Positions 15,148 through 23,166 of a stretch of DNA of 64,000 nt are shown piece by piece (position 1 is the stretch's first letter; each line of letters begins with the position of its first letter). The position numbers were made by a program, and so were the translations under genes. The notes beneath the pieces are model-generated. The model had not been told where the DNA came from. It saw only the letters and a program-made list of their open reading frames with translations, and did not search any database. Origin of the DNA: JAVEWJ01 sp034004605 (GTDB lineage Bacteria; Patescibacteriota; Gracilibacteria; UBA1369; LOWO2-01-FULL-3); assembly GCA_034004605.1 (NCBI GenBank), contig JAVEWJ010000001.1, positions 434,001 through 498,000 of the forward strand, in the 5' to 3' direction.

Positions 15148-17517
15148 TTAAAATTTCATTTTTTTAACATCATCCGGATCGTCTCCGAATGTTATGATGT
15201 ATTTTTGTATCATATCAATTTTTTCTTGTAGTTTTGTGAGTAATTTTTGTGATTTTTTTGCAAATTTTTTGTTTGTTTTTGAATAACTTTCGATTAAGTC
15301 TTTGGCTAATTGATATCTGGAGACTCCGTTTCGAAGTTTTAAATCAAAAGGAGTTGTTGTAGATCCTTTTTCTTCATAACCGTGAAGAGTAAACCTTTCA
15401 GGGTTTGTATAATTCCAAAGAATTTGTTTTATGTCTGAAACATATCCGTGATAACTGAAAATTACAGGTTTGTCTTTTGTGAAGTATTTATTTACTTCTT
15501 CTTTCGTGTCTGCAGTGTAAAGGTCTCCAAGTGAAATCGCCGTGAGTTCGGAAATGTTTACAAAGCGAATTTTTATTTCGGGAGCAATTTCCTTGATTAG
15601 TTTTACTGCGAAAATTCCTTCCTGTGTAATGTAGTCTCCAGCTGTTGCAAGTACTATATCCGGATTTTTAGCTTCTTCTTTGCTGCTAACAAATTCCCAA
15701 ATTCCGATGCCTTTTTCGGCTTGTTTCTTGGCTTCTTTCATTGTGAGCCATTGAGGAATTTCTCTCTTATCCGAAACAATTACATTAATTCCACCTTTTT
15801 TTGAAAGCGATTCGTTCATTGCTACAATAAGCATGTTTGCGTCTGCGGGGTAGTAGATTTGTGTAAATTCACTGTGTTTTTGTAGTATGTTTGAAACGAA
15901 ACTCGGATTTTGGTGTGAGTATCCGTTGTGTTCTTGTCGCCATCCAACGGATGTTTGTATATATAAGGCGCTTGAAATTGGGCGTCTCCATTTTATAAGC
16001 TCGGATTGTCTTAAAAATTTGGCGTGTTGGTCCACCATGGAATTAATGATTGCTGTAAATGATTCGTAAGAAGCAATTACTCCGTGTCGGCCGGTTAAGA
16101 GGTAGCCTTGAAGCCAGCCTTGTATTGTGTGTTCGGAGAGGATTTCGAGGGTTCTGCCTTCCGGAGTCGTTTCTTCCGTGTTTTTATATAGCGGCCATTG
16201 GAATCCTCGTTTTGTGTATTCAAAAAGAGCAGATAGTTTGTTTGATTCCAGTTCATCCGGACAGAATAGTCTGAAGTTGTCTTTGTTTAATTTGTATGAA
16301 TCTCTAATAAATTTTCCGGCTTGGATCATCGATGATGCCATTATTGTTCCTCGATTTCTTGAGTTTACTTTTATTTCGTAGTTTTCTGGTTTTGGTAGTT
16401 TTAAGGCCTTCATTATGTCTCCACCGAAAGCGTGACGACAGAGTCCCATTGCGTATTTTTTCTTTGGAACGAATGAAAGCACTTCCGGAAGAGGATGACC
16501 TTTTTTGTCGATTAATTCGTTGAACTTGTATGATTTTAGCCAGTTTTCAATTGTTTTTAATGCTGTTTGTGGGTCCTTTTCGTTCATTGGATTTCCAATC
16601 GGGACGCCGTGAGAGCGGAAAGAATCTTCTAAGGGATGACCATTATATTCTTTGGGGCCTGAAAGTCCCTTTTTTGAATGTAGAATTATGACTGGCCATT
16701 TTGGCTTTAATATTGCGGTTTTTGATTTTCGTGCTTTTGTTTGAATGTTCTTTATTAGGGAGTAAGCTTTTTCAAATGTTTTAAGTATGTCTTTATTGAT
16801 GTTTGTGGATTTAATGATTAACGGTTCATAGCCTAGTCCTTTGAAATATTGTGTTAGTTCGTCATCTCCCATACTTGAAAAGACAGTTGAATTTGAGATT
16901 TTAAAATTGTTTAAGTGAACAATCGGGAGTACGGCGCCGTCTTTTTTTGGATTTAAAAACTTGTTTTGATACCATGCGCCTGCTAGAGGGGCTGTCTCTG
17001 CTTCGCCATCTCCGATGACGCATGCAACGATTAGTTTTGGGTTGTCGAGGGCGGCACCGAAGGCTGTTGAAAGGCTATATCCGAGCTCTCCTCCTTCGAG
17101 AATGGATCCCGGAACGCTTGGTGTAACATGGCTTGGAAGCTTTGAATATGGCCAACTAAAGTCTTTGATAAGGTTTTTCATGCCTTTTAAGTCGATGCTG
17201 TAATCTTTGTAGAAATGTGCGAGCGAGCCGTCGGCGAAAAGATTTGCAAGATTTGCGGGTGCGCCGTGGCCGGGTCCGTTTATGAAAAGGATTTCGGCAT
17301 TAGTTTTGCAAATTAGATAATTTAATGCACTGTAAATTAAATTTGTGCCTGGAACTGAACCAAAGTGACCGAGTGGACGGAGCTTGATGTCTTCTATTTT
17401 AAGGGGTTTTTCAAGAAGGTGATTGTATCTTAGATAAATCATGGCGACACTGAGATAGTTTAAATAGCGGTTATATATCTTTAACCACTCGGATGCTGAA
17501 ATTTTTGTTTTTGCCAT
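15148..17517 (-). CDS. xfp: Phosphoketolase (xylulose-5-phosphate/fructose-6-phosphate)
   Basis: TPP-dependent enzyme that cleaves xylulose 5-phosphate, and often fructose 6-phosphate, with phosphate to give acetyl phosphate plus glyceraldehyde 3-phosphate or erythrose 4-phosphate. At 789 residues it is full length. Visible signatures are NGPGHGAP near 80, EGGELGYSLSTAFGAA, the TPP motif GDGEAETAPLAGAW near 168, and the family-typical SGPKEYNGHPLEDSFRSH. The C-terminal region has SYESFTAIINSMVDQHAKF. With acetate kinase (54321-55505) and GAPDH (23167-24183) it forms a substrate-level ATP route. It heads an operon with the LOG and membrane genes. Confidence 0.96.
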   Translation of the reverse strand: MAKTKISASEWLKIYNRYLNYLSVAMIYLRYNHLLEKPLKIEDIKLRPLGHFGSVPGTNLIYSALNYLICKTNAEILFINGPGHGAPANLANLFADGSLAHFYKDYSIDLKGMKNLIKDFSWPYSKLPSHVTPSVPGSILEGGELGYSLSTAFGAALDNPKLIVACVIGDGEAETAPLAGAWYQNKFLNPKKDGAVLPIVHLNNFKISNSTVFSSMGDDELTQYFKGLGYEPLIIKSTNINKDILKTFEKAYSLIKNIQTKARKSKTAILKPKWPVIILHSKKGLSGPKEYNGHPLEDSFRSHGVPIGNPMNEKDPQTALKTIENWLKSYKFNELIDKKGHPLPEVLSFVPKKKYAMGLCRHAFGGDIMKALKLPKPENYEIKVNSRNRGTIMASSMIQAGKFIRDSYKLNKDNFRLFCPDELESNKLSALFEYTKRGFQWPLYKNTEETTPEGRTLEILSEHTIQGWLQGYLLTGRHGVIASYESFTAIINSMVDQHAKFLRQSELIKWRRPISSALYIQTSVGWRQEHNGYSHQNPSFVSNILQKHSEFTQIYYPADANMLIVAMNESLSKKGGINVIVSDKREIPQWLTMKEAKKQAEKGIGIWEFVSSKEEAKNPDIVLATAGDYITQEGIFAVKLIKEIAPEIKIRFVNISELTAISLGDLYTADTKEEVNKYFTKDKPVIFSYHGYVSDIKQILWNYTNPERFTLHGYEEKGSTTTPFDLKLRNGVSRYQLAKDLIESYSKTNKKFAKKSQKLLTKLQEKIDMIQKYIITFGDDPDDVKKMKF

Positions 17518-17556
17518 AGGGAAATTTTTAAAATTTGAGGGGGGATATTTAAAAAT

Positions 17557-17585
17557 ATTATATGGATTTTTTTAAAGAAGGTAAA
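17557..17585 (-). promoter_or_regulatory. Promoter of the phosphoketolase operon
   Basis: TTTACC (17580-17585), 17-base spacer, TATAAT (17557-17562) on the minus strand, about 40 bases before the ATG at 17517. Confidence 0.55.
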
Positions 17586-17588
17586 CTT

Positions 17589-18638
17589 TTATTTTGATAA
17601 TTTCTTTAAAATTTCTTCGAGTTTTTTAAACAATTCTTTGTTTTCGTTTTGTTTGTATTTTGAAAGTGCATTTTCGTATTTGGGACATTTTTTGAGAAAG
17701 TTTTTTAGGTGTCCTTCTGTGATTTCAAGATGATATTGTCCAAAGCCGAGTTTTTTTAAGTAGTGTGCGTTTAGAATTTGTTCAAATTGATTTAGTAGAG
17801 GAATGGCAAAGAAAGGTTTTTTTAAGAAAATACTTTCGCTAATAAGTGAATAGCCGCTTGTGGAAATAACTGCTTTTGCCGTTCTTAGGTCTTCGATGAA
17901 TGTTTCGCTGGAAAATTCTCTAAATTGAATGTTTTTTTCTTTATCGTTTTTATTAAATCCGTAAACAATGAAATTCTCGGAAATATTTTTTAAAATATTG
18001 ATGAGTGATGGGTAGGCTTTGCCACTTAGGTATACCAAAATGTGGTCTTGTTTTTCCGGGATTGCGGACAAAATTTCGGGGCGGATTATCGGTGGAACGA
18101 TCTGTGTGTTTTTTCTTTTGGGTTCGGGATTGAAAAATGAGCTTAGGAGATATTGATTGCAAGCCGGGAGCTTTGAGGAAATTATTGTTTTTGAAAAGAG
18201 GAAAAGTTTTCGGAATTTTTTTGGGTAGTCGATTTTGCAACGATTTACGGTGTGAATGTTGTCGATTGCGATTATCGGTTTTCTGTGAACTTTTGCATAA
18301 AGATAAGTGAAACTTTCAAAGTCGCTGATTACGATATCGGGCTTGAATTTTTTGAAAGGGGAGAGAAAGGCGGGCGTGTTTGTGCCGAGTTTTTTTGGAA
18401 TTGTGAGAAGGGTGCCTGTGATACTTTTTTGTATGTTTAGTTTGTTTTCTTCGATGTTTAAAGAGAAACCTTCGATTTTTTTGATAATCTCGGGGAAGCG
18501 TTTTGAAAGGAAATCAAAGGCTTTTCCGGAAGTGATTATTCGAATTTCGTGTCCGTTTGCAAGTAGGTGTCTTATGATAACTTCGCTCCTTGTGGCGTGT
18601 CCAAGCCCTTCGCCGGCTATGCCGTAGAGGATTTTCAT
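17589..18638 (-). CDS. MurG/GT-B-type glycosyltransferase
   Basis: I chose ATG at 18638 (MKILYGIAGEGLGHATRS) rather than the longer frame from 18725, because the extension reads through the terminator at 18713-18742. The protein (349 residues) has the N-terminal GT-B glycine loop GEGLGHATRS. Its C-terminal donor-binding region is STSGYSLISESIFLKKPFFAIPLLNQFEQ, the pattern of MurG and UDP-glucuronosyl-type enzymes. The acceptor is unknown; glycolipid or cell-wall glycan is plausible. It lacks the consecutive motifs that would identify it as MurG itself. It lies between dnaK and phosphoketolase on the same strand. Confidence 0.82.
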   Translation of the reverse strand: MKILYGIAGEGLGHATRSEVIIRHLLANGHEIRIITSGKAFDFLSKRFPEIIKKIEGFSLNIEENKLNIQKSITGTLLTIPKKLGTNTPAFLSPFKKFKPDIVISDFESFTYLYAKVHRKPIIAIDNIHTVNRCKIDYPKKFRKLFLFSKTIISSKLPACNQYLLSSFFNPEPKRKNTQIVPPIIRPEILSAIPEKQDHILVYLSGKAYPSLINILKNISENFIVYGFNKNDKEKNIQFREFSSETFIEDLRTAKAVISTSGYSLISESIFLKKPFFAIPLLNQFEQILNAHYLKKLGFGQYHLEITEGHLKNFLKKCPKYENALSKYKQNENKELFKKLEEILKKLSK

Positions 18639-18712
18639 GGTGGGTGGGGTAAAATCTTCAGAGATTATTATACATGGAATGGATTTGAGGTGGTAAGGGA
18701 AAGTGTGGGAAT

Positions 18713-18742
18713 AAAAAGAACCCACATGGGGTGAGTTCTTTT
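18713..18742 (-). terminator. Intrinsic terminator downstream of dnaK
   Basis: Stem AAAAGAACCCAC (18714-18725) / GTGAGTTCTTTT (18731-18742) with one mismatch and a T run on the minus strand. The 180 bases between it and the dnaK stop hold two more hairpins (TGTGC/GCACA near 18815 and TTCTACA/TGTAGAA near 18847-18880) and GC-rich TTCGCTTCGC stretches, with no gene. Confidence 0.65.
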
Positions 18743-18925
18743 ATGGTCTTTTTTTATTGTTCTACTTTGTGGAGTGGTGAAGAAAATATTTTAATTCTAT
18801 TTTTTTAAGGCAGTGTGCTTCGCTTCGCACAGTGCGTGAATTTTTTTCTACAGATGCCTTTGCGTGATTATTTGTAGAACATTTCTACATCCATACATGC
18901 GCTCAACTTCGTTTCGCGGCAGTTT

Positions 18926-20863
18926 TTATTGTTTTCCTTCTTTATTTTCTTCTTCCACCACTTCGGCTTCAACCGCTTCTTCTTGCTTTTTGCCTTTTTC
19001 GTAGACTTTTACCGATTCGTCGTCGGTTTTTACGTCTTGTCCTTCGGGAGTGCCGGCGGCTTTGTATAGCTCGCTTCCGTATTTTTGAATTTCGGTGTTT
19101 AAGTCCTCCGTGGCTTTTTCGAGATCTTCTTTTTTAGCGTCTTTGTCTTCGAGTAGTTTTTTAAGTTCCGCAATTTTGTCCTCGATAGTTTTTTTCATTT
19201 CTTCAGGCGCTTTGTCTCCGGCATCTTTTAGTACTTTTTCGCATTGGAATACCAAGCTTTCCGCTTTGTTTTTCGTTTCAATCATGTCTTTTTTCTTTTT
19301 GTCATCTTCCGCGAATTTTTCGGCTTCCTCCTTCATTCTATCAAGTTCTTCTTTGTTTATATTGGAAGAACCCGTGATTGTTATTTTTTGTTCTTTATTT
19401 GTAGCTTTGTCTAAGGCTTTTACGTTTAAAATTCCGTTTGAATCAAGATCGAATGTGACTTCGATTTGAGGTACTCCTCTTGGAGCCGGTGGAATTCCAT
19501 CAAGCACGAATCTTCCAAGAGATTTATTGTTGGATGCCATTGGGCGTTCTCCCTGAACAACATGCACTTCCACTTGATTTTGGTTATCTGCGGCGGTTGA
19601 GAAAATTTGAGATTTTGATGTCGGGATCGCCGTATTTCTTTCTATAAGAACGGTGTTTACTCCGCCAAGTGTTTCAAGGCCGAGAGAAAGTGGAGTTACA
19701 TCGACAAGAAGAATGTCTTTTACATTTGAGTCTCCTTGAAGAATTCCTCCTTGAATTGCAGCACCAAGCGCTACAACTTCGTCGGGATTGATTCCTCTGT
19801 GTGGTTCTTTTCCGAAAATTTCTTTCACTTTTTCCTGAACCATCGGGATTCTCGTGGAACCTCCTACAAGGATTACTTCGTCCAAATCCGAGAAGTAAAT
19901 CTTTGCGTCTTCGATAGCCTTTTTACAAGGAAGAACTGTTTTTTCAACCAAGTCGGAAATGAGATCTTCGAATTTTGAGCGCGTGAGTTTTGTCTCGAAA
20001 TTTCGAGGTCCGTTTTGGTCAACAGTGAGATATGGTAGTGAGATTGTCGTCTCGTGAAGAGAAGATAGTTCTCTTTTTGCCTTCTCCGAGGCTTCTTTGA
20101 TTCTTTGGATAGCTAATTTGTCAGTTGATACATCAATGCCACTTTCTTTTTTGAATTCGGCGATTATCCATTCCATGATTCTTTGATCGAAGTCGTCTCC
20201 TCCGAGCTGTGTGTTTCCGTTTGTAGATTTTACTTGGAAAACACCTTCTCCTATTTCAAGAATCGAAATATCGAAAGTACCGCCTCCAAGGTCGTAGATT
20301 GCGATTTTTTTGTCTCCGCCTTTTTTATCAACGCCATAAGCGAGAGCGCCAGCCGTTGGTTCGTTTATAATTCTTTTAACATCGAGACCGGCGATTTTTC
20401 CGGCATCTTTTGTGGCTTGTCTTTGAGAGTCATTGAAGTATGCGGGGACTGTGATAACGGCCTCTGTGACCGGTTCGCCAAGATAAGCTTCCGCATCGGC
20501 TTTGAGTTTTTGAAGCACCATAGCCGAGATTTCTGCTGGGCGTTTTTGTTCTCCATCGAGAACGATTTCAACTTCTCCATTTTTACCTTTTGCACATTTG
20601 TATGAAAGTCTTTTTATATCTTCCTCGGATTCGTTGAATTGTCTTCCGATAAGTCGTTTTGCAGAATAAATTGTGTTGTCGGGATTTGTGACAGCCTGAT
20701 TCTTTGCAGGGATGCCGACAAGTCGTTCTTTGTTTTTCATTGCTACAACCGATGGGGTGGTGCGTGAACCTTCTACTGAAGGTATTACAACGGCTTCACC
20801 GCCTTCCATGACTGCTACGCATGAATAAGTAGTACCAAGATCAATTCCAATAATTTTTCCCAT
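18926..20863 (-). CDS. dnaK: Chaperone DnaK (Hsp70)
   Basis: ATP-driven chaperone. The 645 residues include the nucleotide-binding domain (GIDLGTTYSCVAVMEGG at the N-terminus, IINEPTAGALAYG, DLGGGTFDISIL, ILVGGSTRIP). The substrate-binding domain follows (DVTPLSLGLETLGG; GERPMASNNKSLG), and then the helical lid and an acidic C-terminal tail. There is no deletion in the nucleotide-binding domain. It is transcribed from a perfect consensus promoter overlapped by CIRCE, separately from hrcA-grpE. No dnaJ is present in the window. A structured inverted repeat lies between grpE and this promoter. Confidence 0.98.
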   Translation of the reverse strand: MGKIIGIDLGTTYSCVAVMEGGEAVVIPSVEGSRTTPSVVAMKNKERLVGIPAKNQAVTNPDNTIYSAKRLIGRQFNESEEDIKRLSYKCAKGKNGEVEIVLDGEQKRPAEISAMVLQKLKADAEAYLGEPVTEAVITVPAYFNDSQRQATKDAGKIAGLDVKRIINEPTAGALAYGVDKKGGDKKIAIYDLGGGTFDISILEIGEGVFQVKSTNGNTQLGGDDFDQRIMEWIIAEFKKESGIDVSTDKLAIQRIKEASEKAKRELSSLHETTISLPYLTVDQNGPRNFETKLTRSKFEDLISDLVEKTVLPCKKAIEDAKIYFSDLDEVILVGGSTRIPMVQEKVKEIFGKEPHRGINPDEVVALGAAIQGGILQGDSNVKDILLVDVTPLSLGLETLGGVNTVLIERNTAIPTSKSQIFSTAADNQNQVEVHVVQGERPMASNNKSLGRFVLDGIPPAPRGVPQIEVTFDLDSNGILNVKALDKATNKEQKITITGSSNINKEELDRMKEEAEKFAEDDKKKKDMIETKNKAESLVFQCEKVLKDAGDKAPEEMKKTIEDKIAELKKLLEDKDAKKEDLEKATEDLNTEIQKYGSELYKAAGTPEGQDVKTDDESVKVYEKGKKQEEAVEAEVVEEENKEGKQ

Positions 20864-20892
20864 ATTTGTGTTTAGTTAGAAAATTTAATTTA

Positions 20893-20933
20893 TTAGCACT
20901 CAATATTATAGAGTGCTAATTTAAAGTTGTCAA
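20893..20933 (-). promoter_or_regulatory. CIRCE operator and dnaK promoter
   Basis: A perfect CIRCE element, TTAGCACTC-N9-GAGTGCTAA (20893-20919), is the binding site of HrcA. On the minus strand TTGACA (20928-20933) and TATAAT (20905-20910) are 17 bases apart, and the -10 box lies inside the CIRCE loop. Repressor binding would block the promoter directly. Confidence 0.93.
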
Positions 20934-20955
20934 TAATTCCAAGATTATTTTGAAT

Positions 20956-21091
20956 ATCAAATAAAATATTTAAATTTGTTCTCCGTCGATAATTTGTTGG
21001 TTCTAACATGTACGAACCAACAAAGATTGAAGCAATGTATTGCTTCAATCTAATCGACAAGTCGAACAAATTTGTAAATATTTTATCTGAT
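20956..21091. repeat. Nested inverted repeat forming a three-way junction
   Basis: The outer arms 20956-20981 and 21064-21091 pair over about 26 bp with one mismatch and a bulge. GTCGAT (20985-20990) / ATCGAC (21053-21058) extends the stem. Inside are two perfect hairpins: TTGTTGGTTC / GAACCAACAA (20994-21003, 21014-21023) and AGATTGAAGCAAT / ATTGCTTCAATCT (21024-21036, 21039-21051). The element is almost symmetric, so it folds on either strand. It lies between grpE and dnaK. It could be a small mobile element, a processing or termination signal, or a structured RNA. Confidence 0.8.
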
Positions 21092-21155
21092 TTGAGAATT
21101 GATTTTTTGCTCAAACGCACTTTTTTAAAAAATAAAAACATAAAACTTAAAATTG

Positions 21156-21740
21156 TTAGTTGTTTTTTTCTTCTGTTTTGCCGTTTCCGATTTTTACTTT
21201 TGCGTGGCGGATGACCATATCTCCGAGAGTGTAGCCGTCTTCGAGGGTTTCAAGAATTTTGTTTTCTTCGCCGTCCGCTTGGAGAACCGCTTCGTGAAGC
21301 TCCGGATTGAAAGCATGGCCTGTGGTTTCCATTTTTTTAAGGCCGCTTTCTTCAAGTGATTTTTCGATTTGGCGAATAGACATTTCTATGCCTTTGCCCC
21401 ATTCTCCGGCGTTTTCAGGTATGTGTAAAAGCGCTCTTTTTAAATTGTCGAGGCCGGGGAGAAGGTTTTTCATCAAGTTTTTGTTCGCATAAAGTACCGT
21501 GCGAATTCCTTCTTCTTCGTTGCGTCTTCGTAAATTCGTGATGTCTGCCATCAGGCGTTTTCCGGTTTCCGTTACTTTTTCGAGTTCGGCTTTTAAATTC
21601 TCGATTTCGAGATCTTTTGGATCTTTTTCCGCGCTTTCTTCCTCGTTTAATTCGTTTTCGTCTGCGGTGTTTACGTTTGATTTGTTTTCATTTTCCGTAT
21701 CGGTTTGCGGATTTTTTGTATCGTCGTTTTGTTGTGTCAT
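21156..21740 (-). CDS. grpE: Nucleotide exchange factor GrpE
   Basis: Co-chaperone that releases ADP from DnaK. The 194 residues have an acidic, Asn/Glu-rich N-terminal tail and a long helix (about 45-95, ENLKAELEKVTETGKRLMADITNLRRR). The C-terminal beta-wing domain has the family signature (GHAFNPELHEAV ... TLEDGYTLGDMVIRHAKVKIG). It starts 7 bases after the hrcA stop, in the same operon. Confidence 0.95.
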   Translation of the reverse strand: MTQQNDDTKNPQTDTENENKSNVNTADENELNEEESAEKDPKDLEIENLKAELEKVTETGKRLMADITNLRRRNEEEGIRTVLYANKNLMKNLLPGLDNLKRALLHIPENAGEWGKGIEMSIRQIEKSLEESGLKKMETTGHAFNPELHEAVLQADGEENKILETLEDGYTLGDMVIRHAKVKIGNGKTEEKNN

Positions 21741-21747
21741 GTGTTTA

Positions 21748-22461
21748 TTATTTAAGGAGTTTTTTTATTTCTTCGAGAAGGACTATATTGAAAGGATAGT
21801 TCATTCTTTTAGGTCCTAAGATTCCGAGGAATCCTTCAAGGCCGTCTTTTTGATATTTTGTAACGATGATTGAGCAGCTTTGAATTTCTTTGATGATGTT
21901 TTCTTCGCCGATAAATGTCTTTATGTTTTCGTCTATTTCAAGGGAGTTTAGCGTGTTTACAAAATTATTTCCTTTTTCCAGGACTTCGAAAACTTCGGAT
22001 GCGTGAATTGCGTCCTGCGAAAATTCGGGTTGGCGAAGCACATTGGACATTCCGAGAAAAAATGTGTGGGGATTGTCGGGAGTGGTGGCGAAACATGCTT
22101 GATTTGTGGCTCTTGCGAGAATTTGCACCGCATCGAAAAGGTGTTGGCGAAGTTTTTCTACTTTGTATTCACGGGTGATTTTTTGAAGAGCTTTAATCGC
22201 TTCTTTTCGTGCCATGTCAAAATCCGCCATTTCATCGACAAAAAGCCTGTATCCTTTATCAGTTGGGACTCTTCCGGCGGAAATGTGCGGTTGAAAAATT
22301 AATCCTTCTTTTTCGAGTTCCATCATGTCGTTTCTTATTGTGGCAGGGGAAACAGAGAATTTGTATGAAACAATGAGTGTTTTTGAGCCGACGGGTTCGC
22401 CCGTTTGAATGAATTTATTTATGATTTCTTGAAGAACTTTTCTTCGGCGTGCCTCAGACAT
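21748..22461 (-). CDS. hrcA: Heat-inducible repressor HrcA, short form
   Basis: Repressor that binds CIRCE and shuts off hrcA-grpE and dnaK when not denatured. The N-terminal winged helix is clear (RRRKVLQEIINKFIQTGEPVGSKTL, SPATIRNDMMELEKEGLIFQPH, SAGRVPTDKGYRLFVD). The protein has 237 residues, against about 340 in most HrcA proteins. The GAF-like and dimerisation region is shortened, ending GPKRMNYPFNIVLLEEIKK. The normal final motif (GPxRMxYxxxIxxl) is present, so the loss is internal, not a truncated end. It is autoregulated through the CIRCE at 22476-22502. Confidence 0.93.
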   Translation of the reverse strand: MSEARRRKVLQEIINKFIQTGEPVGSKTLIVSYKFSVSPATIRNDMMELEKEGLIFQPHISAGRVPTDKGYRLFVDEMADFDMARKEAIKALQKITREYKVEKLRQHLFDAVQILARATNQACFATTPDNPHTFFLGMSNVLRQPEFSQDAIHASEVFEVLEKGNNFVNTLNSLEIDENIKTFIGEENIIKEIQSCSIIVTKYQKDGLEGFLGILGPKRMNYPFNIVLLEEIKKLLK

Positions 22462-22475
22462 GTTTAAAAATTAAA

Positions 22476-22516
22476 TTAGCACTTGATATTATACAGTGCT
22501 AATTTTTTCGGTGCAA
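22476..22516 (-). promoter_or_regulatory. CIRCE operator and hrcA-grpE promoter
   Basis: TTAGCACTT-N9-CAGTGCTAA (22476-22502) is a CIRCE element with one imperfect pair. The minus-strand promoter TTGCAC (22511-22516), 17-base spacer, TATAAT (22488-22493) has its -10 inside the CIRCE loop, as at dnaK. Confidence 0.9.
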
Positions 22517-22519
22517 GTG

Positions 22520-22548
22520 AAAGAGGGGATTTTTTTCCCCCTCTTTTT
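22520..22548 (-). terminator. Intrinsic terminator, possibly bidirectional
   Basis: Stem AAAGAGGGG / CCCCTCTTT across 22520-22548. The better T run is on the plus side, but the only nearby gene it can close is the minus-strand gene ending at 22555. Confidence 0.55.
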
Positions 22549-22554
22549 GGTGCT

Positions 22555-22821
22555 TCACCCGATCTTTCTCCAGAGAATTTGAGTCTGTGGGATGTTCGGA
22601 ATGGTGATTTTTCGCCTTTGTGATGGACAAATTGGGTTCTTGATTTTTCGCCCCGTCGTTGGAGGCTCGAGTTTTACCTCGATTTTCTCCTTCCCGACGT
22701 TTCTAATGATCACGGTTTGTCCACTGATGGTCACCTTTATGCTTTTGAGCACTTGGTAGACCGTGGGAGTGTCTTTTGTGGGAATTGGTGGAACCAGTCG
22801 GTTCCACATGTTTTCGGGCAT
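22555..22821 (-). CDS. Small uncharacterised protein, atypical base composition
   Basis: The ATG at 22821 is preceded by a strong Shine-Dalgarno site (GGAGGAG, 3-10 bases upstream), rare in this window, so I chose it over the in-frame TTG at 22833. The 88 residues are beta-rich and basic (KSIKVTISGQTVIIRNVG, KIEVKLEPPTTGRKIKNP), with no signal peptide and no recognised family. Codons are GC-richer than in the flanking chaperone genes, similar to the 8662-9642 lipoprotein. This hints at transfer. A terminator follows the stop. Confidence 0.55.
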   Translation of the reverse strand: MPENMWNRLVPPIPTKDTPTVYQVLKSIKVTISGQTVIIRNVGKEKIEVKLEPPTTGRKIKNPICPSQRRKITIPNIPQTQILWRKIG

Positions 22822-22912
22822 TTTCTCCTCCAAAGTGGTATTGGAGTGATTTCCAATACGGCGAAACTATCCGTCAGGTGGCGGAGTTCGTCAATAGAGA
22901 TTTTGTGAGATT

Positions 22913-23092
22913 TTAAAAATCGGACTTCCAAGGTTCGTAGCTCGAGTTTTTGCCTTCCCCTAGAATTTGGTCAATTTTTTCCCCCATGGCTAAAAGGGTG
23001 AAAAGGTCTATGGTGTCTTTCGATTCTTTTGTTGGAAGAGCTTCTGCTACTTCAAGAGTACTTGTTTCTATAGTATTTGTAGGTGTTTCCAT
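22913..23092 (-). CDS. Small acidic protein of 59 residues
   Basis: ATG at 23092 to TAA at 22913. The peptide starts METPTNTIETSTLEVAEALP and has a helical middle (DTIDLFTLLAMGEKIDQIL). It is acidic and soluble, with no known family. It lies just after the gap terminator and about 90 bases upstream of the 22821 gene on the same strand, so the two may be co-transcribed. No clear Shine-Dalgarno site. Confidence 0.5.
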   Translation of the reverse strand: METPTNTIETSTLEVAEALPTKESKDTIDLFTLLAMGEKIDQILGEGKNSSYEPWKSDF

Positions 23093-23110
23093 TTTTTTGA
23101 AATTAATAAA

Positions 23111-23144
23111 ACGGAGGCATTTTAATTTTAATTTTTGCCTCCGT
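23111..23144 (-). terminator. Intrinsic terminator of gap
   Basis: Stem ACGGAGGCA (23111-23119) / TGCCTCCGT (23136-23144), followed on the minus strand by a T-rich tail, 22 bases after the gap stop. Confidence 0.8.
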
Positions 23145-23166
23145 AAAGTTTTTCAGCTTGCAAATT

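Noticed and set aside
22737..22931. 64-codon frame starting at TTG
   Set aside because: It overlaps the 22555-22821 gene by 85 bases in another frame, starts with TTG and has no ribosome site.
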